From contig NZ_JPGL01000018.1 of NCBI RefSeq assembly GCF_000732615.1, forward strand, positions 62,001 through 126,000: a stretch of 64,000 nt of DNA, read 5' to 3'. The notes under the pieces are model-generated. The model had not been told where the DNA came from. It saw only the letters and a list, made by a program, of their open reading frames with translations, and did not search any database. The stretch is from Burkholderia paludis (GTDB lineage: Bacteria > Pseudomonadota > Gammaproteobacteria > Burkholderiales > Burkholderiaceae). The first letter of the stretch is position 1. Each line of letters opens with the position of its first letter. Both the position numbers and the translations under genes were made by a program. Shown one piece after another: positions 19,596-28,457 of this stretch.

Positions 19596-19969
19596 GCGTT
19601 TTGCTCCTGCCCCCTTGCGCGCCGCATCGGCAACGCTTGAGGCATGTCGAAAGGGTCGCGCCGGGATACGACGCGTTTCTGCCATTCGACAGTCTAGTCA
19701 ATGATTGTTGCGACGCACCATCAGAGGTTTCACTCATCTATCGGAACCGGGCGGTCGATCGAATTTGCCTGAAACCCATATGGGACAAGTCTCAGCGCCG
19801 TTTCCGGAGATCAGGATCGGCGCGCGTGCGGCAACGTGCCGCACATTTGGCCGCTTGCCAGCCTCGGCCCGTCTCGTGTCGTAAAACGGGGCGCGAACCA
19901 ACCGTCGCGCGGAACTGCCGGGCGGCCAAACTGCCCGGCCTCCGGGCATCCGGCCAACGATGCGGGTCG
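19596..19969. other. Intergenic region, nothing firm
   Basis: 374 bp between the small unknown gene and the end of alkB, both on the minus strand. Short ORFs here are shadows. An inverted repeat GCCGGGC/GCCCGGC stands near 19916-19938, not followed by a T run on either strand, so I do not call a terminator. Confidence 0.4.
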
Positions 19970-20575
19970 CTATCGGGCCACACCGGCCGGCATCACGCGC
20001 CGGAACGTCAGGTTCACGCGCTCGCCCTGCACGCCCGGCGCCTTCGGCACGCGATGCTGCCATTCCGTTTGCGTGCGCCCGCGCATCACGATCAGGCTGC
20101 CGTGCGCGAGGCGATACGCCTGCGTGGCGCCGGTCGCGCGATGACGAAGATCGAACACGCGCGTGGCGCCGAGGCTCACCGATGCGATCACCGGCGCGGC
20201 GCCCAGTTCGGGTTCGTTGTCCGCGTGCCAGCCAAGGCTGTCCTGCCCGTTGCGGTAGCGATTGAGCAGCACGCTGTTGAAATGCGTGCCGCATGTCGCC
20301 TCGACCGCATGCTTCAGGTCGAGCACGGCCGGCGTCCACGGCGCCGGCACGTTGCGGATCCCCGAATACACGTACACGGCGTCCGGCTCGCCCTGCCATG
20401 CGGTGAGCCTCGGCAACGGAATGCGTCCGCGCGGCGTGCGGATCGTGTCCTGCCGCCACGCGACCTCGTCGATCAGCGCGGCGAGCGCGCGATCGGCATC
20501 GGGCGGCGCGAGCCAGTCCGGATACCAGTCCACGTCGGGCGCGGGCGTGTCAGCGAAGAGATCGGGCGTCGACAT
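19970..20575 (-). CDS. alkB: AlkB-like 2-oxoglutarate/Fe(II) dioxygenase
   Basis: 201-residue enzyme of the AlkB family, which repairs alkylated bases by oxidative demethylation with iron and 2-oxoglutarate. Visible family features are NRYRNGQDSLGWHADNEPE with the iron-binding HxD, SLGATRVFDLRHR, the second metal His in TEWQHRVPK, and the 2-oxoglutarate-binding RVNLTFRRV near the C-terminus. The start MSTPDLFAD at 20575 gives the usual AlkB length; the open frame continues upstream to 21652 but only through shadow sequence. It is divergent from the nitroreductase gene, with a 234-bp gap. Confidence 0.88.
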   Translation of the reverse strand: MSTPDLFADTPAPDVDWYPDWLAPPDADRALAALIDEVAWRQDTIRTPRGRIPLPRLTAWQGEPDAVYVYSGIRNVPAPWTPAVLDLKHAVEATCGTHFNSVLLNRYRNGQDSLGWHADNEPELGAAPVIASVSLGATRVFDLRHRATGATQAYRLAHGSLIVMRGRTQTEWQHRVPKAPGVQGERVNLTFRRVMPAGVAR

Positions 20576-20809
20576 GGCGAAAGAAACGGGGGATGAACGT
20601 TGCGCGGCAGTACATGCCTGCATACTAGCCAACGGCGCGGCGCGCCGCCATGCGCTATCATTCGCGCCCGCCGGAAACCGCCGCGCCCGGCGCTCCGCGA
20701 CGCGCACTCGCGCATCGTGCGAGCATCGCCACGCGTCACGTCGTGGCGCGCGGCGTGCTTCCGCCATGCCGGCCGGCGCGATCCGGCCGCTTTCTTTCCG
20801 GATTCCATC

Positions 20810-21397
20810 ATGACGACACTCTCCGACGCCGCCCTCGATCAACTGTTCCTCACCGCGCGCACGCACAACGCGTGGCAGGACAAGCCCGTCGACGACGCTC
20901 TCCTGCACCGGCTGGTCGACCTGGCGAAATTCGGCCCGACGTCGGCGAACGCGAGCCCCGCGCGCTTCGTGTTCGTCAAGTCGCCCGAAGCGAAGGCGCG
21001 CCTGAAGCCCGCGCTGTCCGAGGGCAATCTCGCGAAGACGATGGCCGCGCCCGTCACCGTGATCGTCGGCATGGACATGGCGTTTCACGAGCATCTGCCG
21101 CGCCTGTTCCCGCACGCCGACGCACGCAGCTGGTTTGCCGGCAACGATGCGCTGATCGAGGCCACCGCGTTCCGCAATTCGTCGCTGCAGGGCGCCTACC
21201 TGATCCTGGCCGCGCGTGCGCTCGGCCTCGACGCGGGCCCGATGTCCGGCTTCGACGGCGCAAAGGTCGATGCCGCGTTCTTCGCGGGCACCGCGATCAG
21301 GAGCAACTTCCTCGTGAATCTCGGCTACGGCGATCCGGCGGGCCTGTTCCCGCGCAGCCCGCGCTTCGACTTCGACGACATCGCCCGCATCGCGTGA
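20810..21397 (+). CDS. Nitroreductase-family oxidoreductase, RutE/HadB type (probable malonic semialdehyde reductase)
   Basis: 195-residue flavoprotein of the small nitroreductase family. The protein begins [20 protein letters not shown], followed by [11 protein letters not shown] and the FMN-pocket segment [29 protein letters not shown] and [10 protein letters not shown] are typical of RutE/HadB proteins, which reduce malonic semialdehyde in pyrimidine catabolism. No rutABCD genes are nearby, so the physiological substrate is uncertain. The gene is followed by 92 bp and then the end of the convergent metallophosphoesterase gene. Confidence 0.82.
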   Translation: MTTLSDAALDQLFLTARTHNAWQDKPVDDALLHRLVDLAKFGPTSANASPARFVFVKSPEAKARLKPALSEGNLAKTMAAPVTVIVGMDMAFHEHLPRLFPHADARSWFAGNDALIEATAFRNSSLQGAYLILAARALGLDAGPMSGFDGAKVDAAFFAGTAIRSNFLVNLGYGDPAGLFPRSPRFDFDDIARIA

Positions 21398-21489
21398 CGG
21401 CCGCCGGCCAGGACACATTCCCGCCGATCTCGCGGGTAACGGGCTGGCACCGGCCCCGCGCATGATTTTTTCAAACGGGCGAACGTGCG

Positions 21490-22638
21490 CTACCCGCCGC
21501 GCGTCAGCCGGATCAGGGTGATCTCGGACGGCACGCCGAAACGATTCGGCGGCCCCCAGTAACCGGTCCCGCGGCTCGTATAGAGCCACAGACGGCCGAA
21601 GCGGCTCAGCCCGCCGATCACCGGCTGCTGCAGCCGCACGAACGGCGGCCACGGCAGAAACTGGCCGCCGTGCGTATGCCCCGACAACTGCACGGTAAAA
21701 CCTGCGCGGTTCGCCGCTTCCGCGCTGCGCGGCTGGTGCGCGAGCAGGATCTTCGTGGCGACGTCGTGCGGCGCGCCCGCCAGCGCCCGCTCGGGGTCGC
21801 TGCGATGGGCGGGATCGAACCCGCCCGCGGTGAAGTCGGTCACACCCGCGAGCACCGCGTGCGCGCCGTCGTGCTCGATCAGCACGTGTTCGTTCAGCAG
21901 CACCGTCAGCCCGATGCGGCGGAATTCGTCGATCCAGGCGTGGGCGCCCGCGTAATACTCATGGTTGCCGGTCACGAGGAAGCTGCCGTGCCGCGACCGC
22001 ATGCGGCCGAGCGGCGCCGTGTGCTCGCGCAGGCGCTTGACCGAGCCGTCCACCACGTCGCCCGTCACGACGACGAGGTCGGCGTCGAGCGCATTGACCG
22101 CACGCACGATCCGTTCGACATAGGGCCGCTTGATCGTCGGCCCGACGTGGATGTCCGACAGTTGCACGATCGTCAGCCCGTCGAGCGCGGCCGGCAGCTC
22201 CGCGACCGGAATCGACACGCGCTTCACCGCCGCCGTGCGGCGCGCGCCGACGAATCCGATCGCGGTGACGAGCAACGCGCCCGCCAGCACGCCGAGCGCC
22301 GTGTCGGCCGCGGCGCCGCTCCACGCGCCGTCGTGTCCGGCATGCCGCCATGCGGATACGCCGAGCAGCACGACTTCGCGCAGCAGCGTCAGCAGGAGCA
22401 GCGAAGAGAAGAAACCCATCACGAGCGAGCCGGCCCAGCCGGCCAGCGTCGCGCCCCAGCCTTCGTCGAAGCGGCGCGAGAACATGCCGACCGGAATCAG
22501 CACGACGAAGCTCGCCAGCACGAGCGCCGCGATCGTGCGCGCGACCGGCGACGCGAATGCGTCGGGAATGATCCGTATCCCGACATACAGATGGAACAGC
22601 ACGCCGATTGCAATGAACCGGACAAAGAAACTTCGCAT
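21490..22638 (-). CDS. Membrane-anchored calcineurin-like metallophosphoesterase
   Basis: 382-residue protein with about four N-terminal membrane helices (residues 1-155), then a cytoplasm- or periplasm-facing metallophosphoesterase domain. Metal-site motifs run in order: QLSDIHVGPT (D-x-H), VVVTGDVVDGS (GD), LVTGNHEYY (GNH), LLAHQPRS and LSGHTHGGQ (GHTH). This layout matches the YkuE/YaeI-type group, some of which hydrolyse UDP-diacylglucosamine or other phosphodiesters; the substrate here is unknown. The start MRSFFVRF at 22638 is preferred because AAGGGTGAG lies just upstream. Confidence 0.85.
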   Translation of the reverse strand: MRSFFVRFIAIGVLFHLYVGIRIIPDAFASPVARTIAALVLASFVVLIPVGMFSRRFDEGWGATLAGWAGSLVMGFFSSLLLLTLLREVVLLGVSAWRHAGHDGAWSGAAADTALGVLAGALLVTAIGFVGARRTAAVKRVSIPVAELPAALDGLTIVQLSDIHVGPTIKRPYVERIVRAVNALDADLVVVTGDVVDGSVKRLREHTAPLGRMRSRHGSFLVTGNHEYYAGAHAWIDEFRRIGLTVLLNEHVLIEHDGAHAVLAGVTDFTAGGFDPAHRSDPERALAGAPHDVATKILLAHQPRSAEAANRAGFTVQLSGHTHGGQFLPWPPFVRLQQPVIGGLSRFGRLWLYTSRGTGYWGPPNRFGVPSEITLIRLTRGG

Positions 22639-23287
22639 GGAACGCTCACCCTTCGTTGCGATACCGCCTTGTCGCTTCCGCGACGCACGTCGCACGACGC
22701 CGTGAGGCCCCGTGCCGCGCGTCGCGCCGTACGGACGATGGTACACAGATCGCGGTCGCGACGACCGGACGCGGCCGGGTCCTCCCGGGCTCCTGCTCCG
22801 ACGCCGTTCGTCGCGACCTCGCCGGCCGACCCGACGCCGGCGCGATCGATGCGCCCTCCCGACCGACGCACGCGGCTGTCGACCTGCAACGCAGACTGCG
22901 CAGGACTCGTCCGGCGCGTCCTGCCGATCCGCTCCGATTCACGCACATTCGAGAGGTAATTCATCACCACTCCACCCAATTCCTCCCGATATGAATCACA
23001 AATTCCGCCACCCGTCGTTCGCCTGACTATTATTTACAATTGCCTGACTATTCGCCACGAGCACGCACTGGCAGAATCGCGCCGATCCTGCCGCCGCCGC
23101 CGAAACGCGGGGCCATGCACGCGGACGCGCCCGCCCGGCAACGCCCCGCGCGGCGCGCGGGGCGGACGGCTGGCGATCCGTATCGTGCTGATTTATGATC
23201 GGGTCCGTATCGCGGAATCGTCGTCGCGGCGACGAACCGCATTGCGCCGCGCCCGGCATCCACCCTCATCGTCGAGCTCGTCACACC
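22639..23287. other. Intergenic region between divergent genes; paired direct repeat
   Basis: 649 bp between the metallophosphoesterase and the ytcA-like gene. No credible gene is seen. GCCTGACTATT occurs at 23021-23031 and again at 23042-23052, exactly 21 bp apart, and TCCGTATCG occurs twice near 23176-23216. These could be regulator half-sites for the efflux operon. Confidence 0.4.
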
Positions 23288-23581
23288 ATGAGAAAAACAA
23301 CGCCGCGCGCGCCCCTGCGCGTCGCCGCCGTCCTGGCGCCAGCCCTGCCGCTCGCGGGCTGCGCATCGCGCGGCGCACCGTCGTACGTCCTGTTCGGCGC
23401 ATATTTCCCGCTTTGGCTCGTCAGTGCGATCGTCGGCGTCGTCGGCGCGATCGTCGCGCACCGCGTCTTCGTCGCGACCGGCTGGGCTGCCACGGTGCCT
23501 TACCAGCTCGCCGTCTGCACGGCGATCGGGCTGGTGGTCGCCGTGATCGTCTGGCTCACGGGCACGGGGCCGTTCGCATGA
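23288..23581 (+). CDS. ytcA: YtcA-like small membrane lipoprotein of an efflux operon
   Basis: 97-residue protein with a lipobox (PLAGC, cysteine about residue 25) and two hydrophobic segments (LWLVSAIVGVVGAIVAH and YQLAVCTAIGLVVAVIVWL). Size, lipobox and position before an MdtN-like gene match YtcA, the first gene of the E. coli ytcA-mdtNOP arrangement. Its exact role is unknown. Its stop overlaps the next start by four bases (ATGA, 23578-23581), showing an operon. Confidence 0.75.
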   Translation: MRKTTPRAPLRVAAVLAPALPLAGCASRGAPSYVLFGAYFPLWLVSAIVGVVGAIVAHRVFVATGWAATVPYQLAVCTAIGLVVAVIVWLTGTGPFA

Positions 23582-24627
23582 AGGCCGCCGGCATCGCCCG
23601 CCCCTCCGTGAAAGGCCGCGTGATCGCGCTGGCGATCGTCGCGCTCGGCATCGCGGCGCTCGCCTACGCCTACCTCCGCACGACGGCCTACCCGTCCACC
23701 GACGACGCATCGATCGACGCCGACGTCGTCCACGTCGCGTCGCCCGTCGGCGGTCGCATCGTGCGGCTCGCGGTGTATGAAAACCAGCGCGTCGCGAAAG
23801 GCGACCTGCTGTATGAAATCGACCCCGTGCCATACCGGCTGACGGTTGCGCAGGCACAGGCCGACCTCGAGCTGGCGCGCGCGTCGCTCGACACGCGGCG
23901 CCGTTCGCTGATCGGCGAACGCTCGAACGCGGCCGTCGCCGTCGAGCAGGTCAAGCGCGCGACGCAGAACGCCGATCTCGCGATGCGCGACGTGAACCGG
24001 CTCGCGCCGCTCGCCGCGCAGGGCTACGTCAGCGCGCAACAGTTCGACCAGGCGAAGGTCCGCCAGCGCGATGCGGCCGTGTCGCTCGCACAGGCTCGGG
24101 AGCAGCAGCGCGCAACCGCGCAGACGATCGGCGACGAGGCCGATGCGATCGCGACGCTGCATGCGCGCGAGGCCGCGCTGGCCCGGGCGCAGCATGCGCT
24201 CGACGATACGGTCGTGCGCGCGCCGCACGACGGCCTCGTGACGGGCCTCACCGTGCTCGCCGGCGAAACCCTTGCGCCGAATCAGTCGATCTTCACGCTG
24301 ATCGACGCGAGCGAATGGTTCGCCGTCGGCAACTTCCGCGAGACGTCGCTGAATCGCATCGAGGTCGGCGACTGCGCGACCGTGTATTCGATGATCGACC
24401 GCAGCCGCCCGATGACGGGCAAGGTCGTCGGCATCGGCGCGGGCATCGCGGACAGCGACCGCATCAACCTGCCGCGCACGCTGCCGATCGTGCAGCGCTC
24501 GGTGAACTGGGTGCACGTCGCGCAGCGCTTTCCCGTGCGCGTGAAGCTCGACGAACCCGACGGCAAGCTCGTGCGCGTCGGCGCCAGCGCGATCGTCGAG
24601 GTCCGGCATGGCACTGCCTGCCGCTGA
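23578..24627 (+). CDS. mdtN: MdtN-like HlyD-family periplasmic adaptor subunit
   Basis: 349-residue membrane fusion protein. One N-terminal membrane helix (VIALAIVALGIAALAYAYL) is followed by the lipoyl half-motif VASPVGGRIVRLAVYENQRV, an alpha-helical hairpin rich in Q/A/R (about 90-200), the second lipoyl half VVRAPHDGLVTGLTV and a beta-barrel. It should link the inner-membrane FUSC protein to the outer-membrane channel encoded downstream. The gene overlaps mdtO by 20 bp. Confidence 0.85.
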   Translation: MKAAGIARPSVKGRVIALAIVALGIAALAYAYLRTTAYPSTDDASIDADVVHVASPVGGRIVRLAVYENQRVAKGDLLYEIDPVPYRLTVAQAQADLELARASLDTRRRSLIGERSNAAVAVEQVKRATQNADLAMRDVNRLAPLAAQGYVSAQQFDQAKVRQRDAAVSLAQAREQQRATAQTIGDEADAIATLHAREAALARAQHALDDTVVRAPHDGLVTGLTVLAGETLAPNQSIFTLIDASEWFAVGNFRETSLNRIEVGDCATVYSMIDRSRPMTGKVVGIGAGIADSDRINLPRTLPIVQRSVNWVHVAQRFPVRVKLDEPDGKLVRVGASAIVEVRHGTACR

Positions 24628-26623
24628 GGTTCGCGCGCCGGGCCCGCGCGAAATCCTGCGGCTGCTCGCGCCGTTCCCGGGGCGTGCGACGACCGCCGTC
24701 CGGGTCGCGCTGATCTGCGCGTTCACCGCGCTCGTCACGAGCGCGTACGGCACGCCGGAAGCCGCGTTGTCCGCGTACGTCGTGTTCTTCCTGATCCGCG
24801 CCGACCGCGTGACGAGCATCGTGCTCGCGGCCGCGCTGCTGCTGCTCGTCACGATCGTGATCGGGCTCGTGCTCGGCATCGCGATCTTCAGCATCGACTA
24901 TTCGATCCTGCGGGTCGCGTGCATGGCCGTGCTGTCGGTCGGCCTCCTCTACCTGACTTCGGCCAGCAAGCTGCGCCCGGTCGGCGCGATCCTCGCGATG
25001 ATCATCGGCTTCGGGCTCGACCAGCTCGGCCTCGCGCCGTTCGGCGAGGCCGCGACGCGCGCGCTGCTGTACATCTGGCTGACGATCGCGATTCCGGTCG
25101 GCGTCGCGATCGTCGTCAACCTGCTGATCGCGCCGTCGCCGCGCAAGCTCGTGCATGCGCAGCTGGCGAAGCGGTTGCGGCTCGCCGCACGGCGGCTGCG
25201 TGGCGACGACACGGCGCGCGACGCGTTCGACACCTGCCTGCGCGAGGGCGACAAGCAGTTGCTCACGTGGCTCAAGCTGTCGAAACTCGAAGGCACGTCG
25301 TCCGCCGCCGACTTCGCGGCCCTGCGGCAGGCCGTTGCGTCGAGCACCGCGCTGCTCGTCGGCGTCGCGCTGGCCGATCGCGAACCGGACGCGCGGCTGC
25401 CCGACGCGTACGCCGCGCCGATCGCCGCGACGCTCGACGAAATGGCCGGCATCCTCGACCGGGGCGGCTACCCGGTCGACGTGACGCTCGCGCTGCCGCC
25501 GGCCGACGCGCTGCCGCCGCTCGCACGCGTGGCCGCGACGAATCTCGACGCAGCGATCACGCGCTTCGCGGAGCCGGCCGCAACGCCCGGCGGCGCATCC
25601 CCGGCGCCGGCCGCCGCCCCCGCGCCGCGCGGCGGCTTCTTCCTGCCGGACGCGCGCACCAATCCCGACCACGTCCGTTACGCGCTGAAGACGACCGCCG
25701 CGGCGATCTTCTGCTACCTGCTGTACTCGCAGCTCGACTGGTCGGGCATCCATACGTGCGTCGTCACCTGCTACATCGTGTCGCTCGGCTCGACCGCCGA
25801 GACGGTCGAGAAGCTCACGCTGCGGATCGTCGGCTGCATCGTCGGCGCGCTGCTCGGCACCGCGGCGCTCGTGTTCGTCGTGCCGTCGCTGTCGTCGGTC
25901 GGCCACCTGATGGCGCTGGTGTTCGCCGGCGCGTGGCTCGCCGCGTGGGTCGCGTTCGGCTCGCCGCGCATCGCCTATGCGGGCTTCCAGGTCGCGTTCG
26001 CGTTTTTCCTGTGCGTGATCCAGGGCGCGGGCCCCGGCTTCGACCTGACGATCGCGCGCGACCGTACGATCGGCATCCTGCTCGGCAACGTCGTCGTGTA
26101 TCTCGTGTTCACGCGCATCTGGCCCGTCAGCGTCGGCAAGCAGATCGACGTCGGGCTGACGGCGCTGATCGACCAGTGGCGGCGGCTCGTGCAGGTCGCG
26201 CAGCCGGCCGAGCGGCGCGCGCTCGCGGCCGAGGCGTTCGCGCGCCACGGTGCGATCGCGCAGGAGCTGGGGCTGGTCCACTACGAACCGTCATGGGTGC
26301 GGCCGGCCGCCGCCTGGCTCGCCGCGCGGCGACGCGCGCTCGCCGAGCTCGGCGCACTCGAAGGCCCGCTGTTCCTGCTCGCCGAACGCACCCCCGGCGA
26401 CACGTCGATCGGTGCGCAGCTCGCACGCGTGACCGAACCGCGCGACGACGAAACCGCACCCCGCACGGACTCCCCCGCGCCGCCGGTGCCGCCGCCGGGC
26501 GCAACCCCGACGGACCCCGCACGCGACGCGCTGCTGAACCTGATCGACACGCGGCTCGCACACATCGCCGACGCCGCGCATCAAGCCACACCGAAGGAGC
26601 CTGCCCCCCATGCGCGTACCTGA
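24608..26623 (+). CDS. mdtO: MdtO-like FUSC-family inner-membrane transporter
   Basis: 671-residue fusaric acid resistance (FUSC) family protein. It has two membrane blocks of about five to six helices each (residues about 35-165 and 360-510), separated and followed by soluble regions, the standard layout for AaeB/MdtO proteins. The N-terminal helices include VAYVVFFLIRADRVTSIV-like sequence and the second block begins after PDHVRYALKTTAAAIFCYLLY. The C-terminal 60 residues are Pro/Ala-rich. Order and overlaps with mdtN (20 bp) and mdtP (14 bp) show one translational unit. Substrates of the E. coli homologue include sulfa drugs and dyes; the substrate here is not predictable. Confidence 0.85.
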   Translation: MALPAAEVRAPGPREILRLLAPFPGRATTAVRVALICAFTALVTSAYGTPEAALSAYVVFFLIRADRVTSIVLAAALLLLVTIVIGLVLGIAIFSIDYSILRVACMAVLSVGLLYLTSASKLRPVGAILAMIIGFGLDQLGLAPFGEAATRALLYIWLTIAIPVGVAIVVNLLIAPSPRKLVHAQLAKRLRLAARRLRGDDTARDAFDTCLREGDKQLLTWLKLSKLEGTSSAADFAALRQAVASSTALLVGVALADREPDARLPDAYAAPIAATLDEMAGILDRGGYPVDVTLALPPADALPPLARVAATNLDAAITRFAEPAATPGGASPAPAAAPAPRGGFFLPDARTNPDHVRYALKTTAAAIFCYLLYSQLDWSGIHTCVVTCYIVSLGSTAETVEKLTLRIVGCIVGALLGTAALVFVVPSLSSVGHLMALVFAGAWLAAWVAFGSPRIAYAGFQVAFAFFLCVIQGAGPGFDLTIARDRTIGILLGNVVVYLVFTRIWPVSVGKQIDVGLTALIDQWRRLVQVAQPAERRALAAEAFARHGAIAQELGLVHYEPSWVRPAAAWLAARRRALAELGALEGPLFLLAERTPGDTSIGAQLARVTEPRDDETAPRTDSPAPPVPPPGATPTDPARDALLNLIDTRLAHIADAAHQATPKEPAPHART

Positions 26624-28151
26624 ACCGCCGGCCGCCTCGATCGCCGCCGCCCTCGCGACCGCCGTCGCGCTGGCCGGCTGCGCGACGTCGTCGATCGATC
26701 TGGCGCCGGAGGCGCCCGACCGCCCGTGGCAGCCGCAGACGTCGGCCGCGGGCGACATCGTGCCGGGCCCGCCGCGCGCATCCGCGCAAGGCGCGCGCGA
26801 CTACACGCTGCCCGCGTCGCCCGCGCTCGCATCGGTATCGCCGCCGGCCGCGCTCGACGCCGCGCATGCGTACACGCTGCCCGAGCTGATCGATCTCGCC
26901 GAATCGGCGAACCCGCTGACTCGCATCGCCTGGAACGACGCGCGCAACGCGGCGCTCACGGTCGGCCTGGCCAAGGCCGCCTACCTGCCGCGGCTGTCCG
27001 CGACGGCCATGGGCGCGTACCAGGCGAACCACGGCTCGACGTCGACGGTCCTCGGCGATGCGTCGAGCGACACCACCGTGCACGGCACCATTTCGGCGCT
27101 GTCGCTGCAATGGCTGCTGTTCGATTTCGGCGGCCGCGCGGCGCGCGTCGAAGCGGCCGAACAGGCCTCGATCGCGTCGAACGTCGCGTTCACGGCCGTG
27201 CACCAGCAGGTGATCCACGACGTGACCGTCGCGTATTACCGCTACGAAGCCGCACGCTCGCGCGCGCTCAGCGCACGACAGGGCCTCGCGAACGCGGACG
27301 CGATCCTCGCGGCATCGCGCGCGCGACTCCGGCACGGCGTCGGCACGGTCGTCGAGCTTGCGCAGGCAACGCAGAACCGCGCGCAGGCGAACCTCGCGCT
27401 CGTGCAGGCGAACGGCGCGGAAAGCGACGGCTACCTCGCCCTCGTCTCCGCGCTCGGCATCTCGCCGCTGTCGAAGCCGACGATCGCCGCGCTGCCGAAG
27501 CGGCCGCTGCCCGCCGCGCTCGGCACGTCGGTCGACGCGATCGTGTCGGACGCGATCGCGCGCCGCCCCGACCTGCAGGGCGCGTTCGCGATCGAGAAGG
27601 CCAATCGCGCGAAGATCAAGGCCGCGGAGGCCGCGTTCATGCCGAAGATCTTCCTGTCCGCGTCGACCTCGTACGCGAGCGGCGGCACGTCCATCTCCGC
27701 GCTGCCCGCGATCGGCGACCAGTCTCCGACCGTCAACCTGAACGGCAGCCGCTACGGCGGCGGCGTGTTCCTCGGCGTGACGATTCCGCTGTACGACGGC
27801 GGCCTGCGCTCGGCCGTGCTGATGCAGGCGCGCAACGATGCGGAGAGCGCCTCCGCGCGCCTCACGCGGACCAAGGAGGAAGCCGTCCGCCAGGTGGTTG
27901 CGGCGCAGAACGCGGTGCAGACGAGCCTCGCGTCGCACGACGCCGCGCAGGCGCTCGTCGATGCCGCGCAGACGAGCTACGACGCCGCGCTGACCGCGTA
28001 CCGGAACGGCGTCGGCTCGGTCACCGACGCGACGATCGCGCAAAGCCAGTTGCTGGCGGCGCGCAACGCCGAGGTCGACAGCTATGCCGGCGCGCTGTCG
28101 GCCGCCGCCGCGCTCGCGCTCGCGACGGGGACGATCGGCTCGGCGCAGTAG
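26610..28151 (+). CDS. mdtP: MdtP-like outer-membrane efflux lipoprotein (TolC superfamily)
   Basis: 513-residue outer-membrane factor. The signal peptide ends at a lipobox LAGC (cysteine about residue 24), so it is a lipoprotein. Two internally repeated OEP halves follow, each with long Ala-rich helices; SLQWLLFDFGGRAARVEAAEQ and VTIPLYDGGLRSAVLMQARND are the equivalent strand-helix turns of the two halves. A GAAGGAG lies 14 bases before the ATG. It completes the ytcA-mdtNOP-type operon. Downstream, 43 bp after the stop, a new promoter leads to mgtC. Confidence 0.87.
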   Translation: MRVPEPPAASIAAALATAVALAGCATSSIDLAPEAPDRPWQPQTSAAGDIVPGPPRASAQGARDYTLPASPALASVSPPAALDAAHAYTLPELIDLAESANPLTRIAWNDARNAALTVGLAKAAYLPRLSATAMGAYQANHGSTSTVLGDASSDTTVHGTISALSLQWLLFDFGGRAARVEAAEQASIASNVAFTAVHQQVIHDVTVAYYRYEAARSRALSARQGLANADAILAASRARLRHGVGTVVELAQATQNRAQANLALVQANGAESDGYLALVSALGISPLSKPTIAALPKRPLPAALGTSVDAIVSDAIARRPDLQGAFAIEKANRAKIKAAEAAFMPKIFLSASTSYASGGTSISALPAIGDQSPTVNLNGSRYGGGVFLGVTIPLYDGGLRSAVLMQARNDAESASARLTRTKEEAVRQVVAAQNAVQTSLASHDAAQALVDAAQTSYDAALTAYRNGVGSVTDATIAQSQLLAARNAEVDSYAGALSAAAALALATGTIGSAQ

Positions 28152-28170
28152 CGCGGCGGCCGCGAGACGG

Positions 28171-28200
28171 TTGACGCAAGCGCTTGCCGCCCACTAGAAT
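28171..28200 (+). promoter_or_regulatory. Sigma-70-type promoter before the mgtC leader
   Basis: TTGACG (28171-28176) and TAGAAT (28195-28200) are separated by 18 bp, just after the mdtP stop. A transcript from about 28207 would have a leader of roughly 250 nt before mgtC. Confidence 0.6.
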
Positions 28201-28228
28201 GCCGCCCATTCTTCCTTCAGGAAACATC

Positions 28229-28273
28229 GTGGACAGTTGCAGCACTCCGTTGCGTGCGCCGCTTGCCGCCTGA
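28229..28273 (+). CDS. Candidate 14-residue leader peptide upstream of mgtC
   Basis: A GTG-initiated ORF encoding VDSCSTPLRAPLAA (with Met at the start in translation), preceded by AGGAAA at a 6-7-base spacing. It begins about 22 nt into the predicted transcript and ends before three inverted repeats. Salmonella mgtC has short leader ORFs, one proline-rich, that couple translation to transcription; here two of fourteen codons are proline. No homologue is recognised, so this is inference from position and ribosome binding site. Confidence 0.4.
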   Translation: MDSCSTPLRAPLAA

Positions 28274-28301
28274 ACGCCTGTCCGCCGCAGTTCTCCTGCC
28301 C

Positions 28302-28425
28302 CGGCTCGCGTTCCGCGAGCCGCACGCCTACCGTTTCACACTGAATGACGCATTCGCGCGGTACAGTACCGCGCGTTGACGGCTATCTTCGCGTCGCCAG
28401 CGGCCTTGCGCCGCGGCGACGCGAG
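28302..28425 (+). promoter_or_regulatory. Structured 5' leader of mgtC with three inverted repeats
   Basis: Three strong inverted repeats lie in the leader. GGCTCGC/GCGAGCC stands at about 28302-28320. A perfect 10-bp pair CGCGCGGTAC/GTACCGCGCG with a one-base centre covers 28355-28375. A long hairpin covers 28389-28424: outer arms TCGCGTCGCC/GGCGACGCGA, one bulged A, inner GCGGC/GCCGC, loop CTTGC. The last ends 33 bp before the mgtC ATG. None is followed by a T run, so a simple intrinsic terminator is not supported; the middle one could instead be a protein operator. Confidence 0.5.
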
Positions 28426-28457
28426 CCGGCATGCGCACCTTGCACGGCAGGACAACC

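Noticed and set aside
19916..19938. Inverted repeat near the end of alkB as terminator
   Set aside because: No T run follows on either strand.
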